A stretch of 18,138 nt of DNA from Streptomyces novaecaesareae (GTDB lineage Bacteria > Actinomycetota > Actinomycetes > Streptomycetales > Streptomycetaceae). Shown here piece by piece: positions 14,561 through 18,138 of the stretch. The notes below the pieces were generated by a model. The model searched no databases and was not told the DNA's origin. It saw nothing but the letters and a program-made list of their open reading frames with translations. Position 1 is the first letter of the stretch. Each line of letters begins with the position of its first letter. The position numbers were made by a program, and so were the translations under genes. Location of the stretch: positions 1 through 18,138 of the forward strand of contig NZ_JNWQ01000126.1 of the NCBI RefSeq assembly GCF_000716875.1. Direction: 5' to 3'.

Positions 14561-15678
14561 GCGGCGGCGGGCATGGTGATGTGCTTGCCCAGCCACTCCA
14601 GCGCCGGCGGGATCTCCCGGGTCCAGGTGTGGAAGTTGTGGCCGGCGGTGTCCAGGGTGATCGTGGACATCTTGGTGGGGGCCTTGAACGCCGCGATCAT
14701 GGCCTTGGTCTCGTCGTAGTTGTTCTCGTCGTTGGCGGTGGTCAGCAGCAGCGAGACCGGGGCGGGCGGCTGGTTCTTCAGCCGCCACAGCAGGTCGTTC
14801 TCCTGCTTGAGCTTGTCGCTGCCGCCGAACAGGTCGCCGGTGGTCTCGTCGTGGGCCGCGCTGTAGTAGCCGGAGAGGGCGATCGCCGCGGGGTAGGAGT
14901 CGGGCTTGCGCAGCGCGAACTTGAGCGCGCAGTAGCCGCCGGTGGAGTTGCCGATCACGGCCCGGTTGGCCGGGTCGGTGCCGATCCGGTAGGTGGTGGC
15001 GAGGGCCTTCGGCAGGTCGCTGGTGAAGAAGGTCTCCACCTGCGGGCCGTTCGGCACGTCGACGCACTCGGTGTCCCGGTTGCCGGCGAGGGTGGGGCGG
15101 GCCATCACCAGCACGGTCGGCGGCAGCTTCTTCTGCTCGATCGCCGCCAGGGTGGAGGCCGGGTACTGCATCAGCGAGATCAGCTTCTCCGGGGTGCCCG
15201 GGTAGCCGGTGAGCACCAGGGCCATCGGGAAGCGCTGCTTGGTGTAGTCCGGCTGGAAGTACTGCGGCGGCAGGTAGACGTACGCCTCGGTGCTCAGGCC
15301 GCTGCCGGCCCCTTTGACGTCGACCTTCTGGATCAGGCCGGAGCGCTCCGGGTCCGAGCCCTGGGAGGAGTAGAACTTCTGCTCACCGGTGACGGCCACG
15401 CCGGAGGCGTTGGGCGTGTGGTCGACCACCGTGCCGAGCCCGCCGCTGGTGCCCAGCAGGTCGGTCCAGGAGCTGTAGAAGCCGAAGTAGCTGTTGGCGA
15501 TCAGGCCCATCGCGACCAGCACCGCCAGCTGGGCGGCCAGGAAGGCGCCGAGCCGCCCCAGCCAGGACTTCCAGCCCTTCCCGCCGAACCGCGGCCAGAG
15601 CCACATGGTGGCGGCGAAGACCACGATCGCGATGACCGAGGCGATGAGCTGGAGGGGGAGTCCGGTGAGACTGAGCAC
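14557..15678 (-). CDS. membrane-anchored esterase (alpha/beta hydrolase, esterase D/antigen 85-like)
   Basis: A 373-residue protein with two N-terminal membrane helices (about residues 4-24 and 34-56: LIASVIAIVVFAATMWLW, LGAFLAAQLAVLVAMGLIA), then an extracytoplasmic hydrolase. YVYLPPQYFQP and MALVLTGYPGTPEK open the fold. The nucleophile is Ser245 in GNSTGGYCALKFAL, His347 lies in AGHNFHTW, and the acidic residue is likely in TANDENNYDE. The fold resembles the putative esterase family that includes esterase D and mycolyltransferase antigen 85. No ATG is available near the start. GTG 15678 fits the protein, but the only good ribosome site, AGGAGGT at 15701-15695, is 16 bases away, longer than usual. 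The frame is open much further upstream, into and beyond the divergent lipoprotein gene, with no plausible protein. Activity and substrate are unknown. Confidence 0.82.
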   Translation of the reverse strand: MLSLTGLPLQLIASVIAIVVFAATMWLWPRFGGKGWKSWLGRLGAFLAAQLAVLVAMGLIANSYFGFYSSWTDLLGTSGGLGTVVDHTPNASGVAVTGEQKFYSSQGSDPERSGLIQKVDVKGAGSGLSTEAYVYLPPQYFQPDYTKQRFPMALVLTGYPGTPEKLISLMQYPASTLAAIEQKKLPPTVLVMARPTLAGNRDTECVDVPNGPQVETFFTSDLPKALATTYRIGTDPANRAVIGNSTGGYCALKFALRKPDSYPAAIALSGYYSAAHDETTGDLFGGSDKLKQENDLLWRLKNQPPAPVSLLLTTANDENNYDETKAMIAAFKAPTKMSTITLDTAGHNFHTWTREIPPALEWLGKHITMPAAA

Positions 15679-15831
15679 GTGCCGATCGTAGTTGACCTCC
15701 TGGGACGCCCCGGGACGGCCCCTTTCGGTGGCTGCTGTGAATCCGCTTGACCGGGGTCGTTCGTGCCCGGGACCATGTGTCGCCGCGTAAGGGCGCGGTG
15801 GGTGGGTAGTCCGGGTTCCGGGGGTGGGGTC

Positions 15832-16827
15832 ATGAGGTCTGTGTGGTCCGTGTGGTCCGAGCGGTCCGAGCGGTTCGTGGGGAAGGCCGGCCTGGCGGTC
15901 GGTACGGCGCTGGTGCTGGCGGCCTGCTCCGGCGGCGGGGGCGGCTCGTCCTCGGCCGGATCGGGCGGATCGGCGGGGGGAGCTGCGGGTTCGGCGGGTT
16001 CGGCCGCCTCCGCGACACCCAGCCCGACGCCGACGCCGACCCGGCCGCCGTACGGTCCGGTGCTCAGCACGAGCATCGACCCGGTCACCGCCGCGCTCTC
16101 CCAGGTGGCCGCCGCCAAGAGCCTGACCGAGCTCGACACCGTGCTCGGCACCGTCGGCACCAGCGCGCAGACGGCTGCCAAGTCCCTCAGCAAGGCGGAC
16201 GAGCCGGCCACCGTCACGACGGCGCAGACCGAGCTGGTGACGGCGCTGACCTCGCTCGCCGCCGACGCGGCCAAGGTCCGCAGTGACATCAAGTTCCACG
16301 ACGTCTGCGCCCTGGGCTCGGCCGAGGCCGCGCTGGGTGCCTCCCAGGGGCTGACGGGGGTGTCGGCGGCGCTCACCAAGATGACCACGGCCGGCTACCC
16401 GACCACCTTCGCCGTCCCTGAGCTGCCCAAGCAGCAGTCCCGCTCGCTGGACAACGGCACCATGGTCCGCCGCGGAAAGCTGCGCGGCGAGGGCGAGTTC
16501 AAGGTCGACAACGGGGGCTCGGCGGACGCCGTGGTCTCGCTCGCGCTGAACGGCAAGGCAGTGCACTCGGTGTACGTGGCCAAGGGGCAGAAGGCCACCG
16601 TCGAGGGCGTCGAGGACGGGACGTACGAGGTCTACTTCTCCGGCGGGACGGACTGGGACGCGGACGCCAAGGGGTTCACCCTGGACTGCCGGTTCAGCAA
16701 GTTCGAGGACACCCTGGCGTTCGAGACCGGCCGGACCGCGACCACCTGGCAGATCACCCTGCAGCCGGTGGCCGACGGCAACGCCAAGACCAGCGACGTG
16801 GACCCGAACTCCTTCCCGCAGCCGTAG
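15832..16827 (+). CDS. putative lipoprotein of unknown function
   Basis: A 331-residue exported protein. The signal sequence ends in LVLAAC with lipidated Cys32, followed by a Gly/Ser/Ala-rich linker (33-68) and TPSPTPTPTRPP. A mostly helical region (about 75-190) follows, and then a beta-rich C-terminal domain (about 205-331) with EFKVDNGGSADAVVSL, VYVAKGQKATVEGVEDGTY, GTDWDADAKGFTLDCRFSKF and WQITLQPV. I have the impression this last domain recurs in Streptomyces exported proteins of no known role. Only two Cys (in CALGSAEAALGA and LDCRFSKF) lie beyond the lipobox and could form a disulfide. I chose ATG 15832 because it gives a clean signal peptide; the frame is open back to 15763. It is divergent from the esterase, and the 153-bp gap 15679-15831 must hold both promoters. 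Confidence 0.8.
   Translation: MRSVWSVWSERSERFVGKAGLAVGTALVLAACSGGGGGSSSAGSGGSAGGAAGSAGSAASATPSPTPTPTRPPYGPVLSTSIDPVTAALSQVAAAKSLTELDTVLGTVGTSAQTAAKSLSKADEPATVTTAQTELVTALTSLAADAAKVRSDIKFHDVCALGSAEAALGASQGLTGVSAALTKMTTAGYPTTFAVPELPKQQSRSLDNGTMVRRGKLRGEGEFKVDNGGSADAVVSLALNGKAVHSVYVAKGQKATVEGVEDGTYEVYFSGGTDWDADAKGFTLDCRFSKFEDTLAFETGRTATTWQITLQPVADGNAKTSDVDPNSFPQP
15838..15876 (+). repeat. imperfect 9-bp tandem repeats in the lipoprotein signal sequence
   Basis: Units of the form GTGTGGTCC, GTGTGGTCC, GAGCGGTCC and GAGCGGTTC run in tandem and encode SVWSVWSERSERF in the N-terminal part of the signal peptide. Two 9-base pairs appear to have duplicated. Confidence 0.65.
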
Positions 16828-16842
16828 CGTTCGCTGCGACAC

Positions 16843-16855
16843 GCCCGTAACGGGC
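16843..16855. terminator. weak hairpin after the lipoprotein gene
   Basis: GCCCG (16843-16847) and CGGGC (16851-16855) pair around TAA, 16 bases past the lipoprotein stop. With only 5 bp, this is a weak candidate. Confidence 0.3.
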
Positions 16856-16925
16856 ATACCGGGACAGGTGGTTGCCGCCGGATGGCACGGATCGCGCCGG
16901 GCAGTGGCGAGTTCTTCCATAACGG

Positions 16926-16954
16926 TTGACCCCTTGAAGTGGGCATGGCACTTT
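16926..16954 (+). promoter_or_regulatory. candidate promoter of the secreted protease
   Basis: TTGACC (16926-16931) is a good -35 box for a vegetative sigma factor. After 17 bases comes CACTTT (16949-16954), a poor -10 match. If used, transcription would start near 16961, leaving a leader of about 50 bases before the protease start. The rest of the gap 16828-17013 shows nothing else clear. Confidence 0.35.
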
Positions 16955-17013
16955 CGTGCGGCGCGGACGTCGGCGACCAGTCGTACACCCCGCGATCCCC
17001 CACAAGGAGAGCC

Positions 17014-18138
17014 ATGTTCAAGAGACTTGTCGCGATGGCCGGCACCGGTGCCGTCGTCGCCGGCGGGGTGGTCTTCGCGGCCGCCCCCGCGCACGCCGTC
17101 CAGGCGGCCGATCTGACGGCCACCATCGCCCTGAGCAACTGCTCGGCCTCGCTGGTCCGTTACCCCACCTCGGCGGCCGGCGACCGGGCGCTGATGCTCA
17201 CCAACGGGCACTGCCTGCCGACCATGCCCTCGGCCGGCCAGGTCATCCAGAACGTCAGCGCCAGCCGCAGCGGCACCCTGCTCGACGGTGCCGGCAACGA
17301 CCTCGGCACCGTCCAGGCCGACAAGCTGCTCTACGCGACGATGACCGGCACCGACGTCGCGCTCTACCAACTCACCGACACCTACGGGTCGATCAGCTCC
17401 AAGTACGGCATCACCGCGCTGACCGTCAACGACGCGCACCCGGTCGACGGCGCCGCGATGTACATCCCCTCGTCGTACTGGAAGCAGGTCTGGAACTGCT
17501 CCGTCAACGGCTTCGTGTCCACCCTGCGCGAGGACGAGTGGACCTGGCACGACTCGCTGCGCTACAGCTCCGGGTGCAACACCACGCACGGCACCTCCGG
17601 TTCGCCGATCGTCGACTCCGCCAGCGGGCGGATCGTCGGCATCAACAACACCGGCAACGACGACGGCGCCATGTGCACCCTCAACAACCCGTGCGAGGTG
17701 GCCGCCGACGGCACCACCAAGGCCTACAAGGGCCAGAGTTACGGCGAGGAGACCTACTGGTTCACCACCTGCCTGAACTCCAGCCGGGCCATCGACCTCA
17801 ACGTGGCCGGCTGCCTGCTCACCAAGCCGGCCGGCAGCGGTGCCGTCTCGGTGACCAGCCCCGGTGACCAGTCCACCGCCGTCGGCACCGCGGTCAGCGT
17901 GCAGATCAACGCCTCGGGCGGCACCGCTCCGCTGTCGTACTCGGCCTCCGGCCTGCCGGCCGGGCTGGCGATCAACGCCTCCACCGGCGCGATCACCGGC
18001 ACCCCGACCGCAGCCGGCACCTCCAATGTGACCGTCACGGTGAAGGACTCGGCCGGCAAGTCGGGCACCACCAGCTTCACCTGGACGGTGACCACCGGTG
18101 GCGGCGGCAGCTGCACCCCGGCGCAGCTGCTGGGCAAC
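17014..18138 (+). CDS. secreted trypsin-like serine protease with Ig-like domain, 3'-partial
   Basis: The 375 visible residues start with a Sec signal peptide (MFKRLVAMAGTGAVVAGGVV, cleavage after AHA, about residue 28). A chymotrypsin-fold S1 domain follows: His66 in TNGHC, Asp114 in GTDVALYQL, Ser197 in GTSGSPIVD, and several Cys likely paired in disulfides. Residues about 278-358 (VTSPGDQSTAVGTAVSVQI... LPAGLAINASTGAITGTPTAAGT... WTV) are a putative Ig/He_PIG domain of the cadherin-like type. A GGGGS linker and CTPAQLLGN follow, where the contig ends. In related Streptomyces proteins, as I recall, this last motif begins a C-terminal beta-sandwich domain. ATG 17014 has AAGGAG 4 bases upstream (17004-17009). 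Expected role: extracellular protein degradation. The C-terminal domain and the stop are missing, so substrate-binding properties cannot be judged. Confidence 0.92.
   Translation, partial: MFKRLVAMAGTGAVVAGGVVFAAAPAHAVQAADLTATIALSNCSASLVRYPTSAAGDRALMLTNGHCLPTMPSAGQVIQNVSASRSGTLLDGAGNDLGTVQADKLLYATMTGTDVALYQLTDTYGSISSKYGITALTVNDAHPVDGAAMYIPSSYWKQVWNCSVNGFVSTLREDEWTWHDSLRYSSGCNTTHGTSGSPIVDSASGRIVGINNTGNDDGAMCTLNNPCEVAADGTTKAYKGQSYGEETYWFTTCLNSSRAIDLNVAGCLLTKPAGSGAVSVTSPGDQSTAVGTAVSVQINASGGTAPLSYSASGLPAGLAINASTGAITGTPTAAGTSNVTVTVKDSAGKSGTTSFTWTVTTGGGGSCTPAQLLGN

Noticed and set aside
15679..17589. N-terminal extension of the esterase frame by over 600 codons
   Set aside because: It covers the divergent lipoprotein and the protease in antisense and contains no family signature. 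The real protein begins at the first membrane helix near GTG 15678.
1..18138. A defence island, biosynthetic cluster or other multi-gene new system
   Set aside because: Apart from the molybdenum-cofactor pair, neighbouring genes do not share a pathway I can identify, and no nuclease, toxin, transposase or synthase modules were seen. Gene order looks like ordinary chromosomal sequence.

Overview
The window is very GC-rich DNA with GGAGG-type ribosome sites, GTG and TTG starts, and protein families typical of Streptomycetaceae: a PAS-GAF-SpoIIE-HATPase phosphatase, a DUF2637-like membrane protein, a TAP-like tripeptidyl hydrolase lipoprotein, a GT39 glycosyltransferase with a Gly-rich tail, and a secreted S1 protease with an Ig-like domain. 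Streptomyces or a close relative such as Kitasatospora is the likely source; this is inferred from gene families and composition, with no database search. It looks like a whole draft-assembly contig rather than an excerpt, because bases 1-19 are the Nextera transposase mosaic-end adapter, and genes run off both ends.

Layout. 20-2246 (+): 5'-truncated PP2C-type regulatory phosphatase. 2411-4045 (+): AHSMGG-type lipase-like hydrolase, ending at a perfect 18-bp hairpin that separates it from a converging block. 4165-9081 (-): five genes on the minus strand. In transcription order they are a MocA-like nucleotidyltransferase, a double zinc-ribbon protein, a helical-repeat (TPR-like) protein, a FhuF-like [2Fe-2S] protein, and a DUF2637-like membrane protein that is broken by a frameshift or deletion. 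9211-10215 (+): moaA, divergent from the MocA-like gene. 10335-11909 (+): secreted lipoprotein peptidase of the S33/TAP family, converging through a strong terminator on 11996-14410 (-), a GT39/ArnT-like membrane glycosyltransferase. 14557-15678 (-): membrane-anchored esterase. 15832-16827 (+): lipoprotein of unknown function. 17014 to the end (+): secreted trypsin-like protease with an Ig-like domain, truncated by the contig end.

How the genes connect. Two functional links are visible. The first is molybdenum cofactor synthesis (moaA beside a MocA-like nucleotidyltransferase). The second is iron regulation: a near-consensus DmdR/IdeR iron box lies just upstream of the FhuF-like gene and overlaps the stop codon of the preceding gene. 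Much of the right half encodes envelope or secreted proteins (lipoproteins, membrane glycosyltransferase, esterase, protease). No stretch longer than about 215 bases lacks a gene.

I found no phage, transposon, CRISPR, tRNA or rRNA, and no cluster that clearly forms a new system. The items most worth checking are the broken DUF2637-like gene, the iron box arrangement, and the duplicated zinc-ribbon protein whose C-terminal region may be a degenerate nuclease fold.
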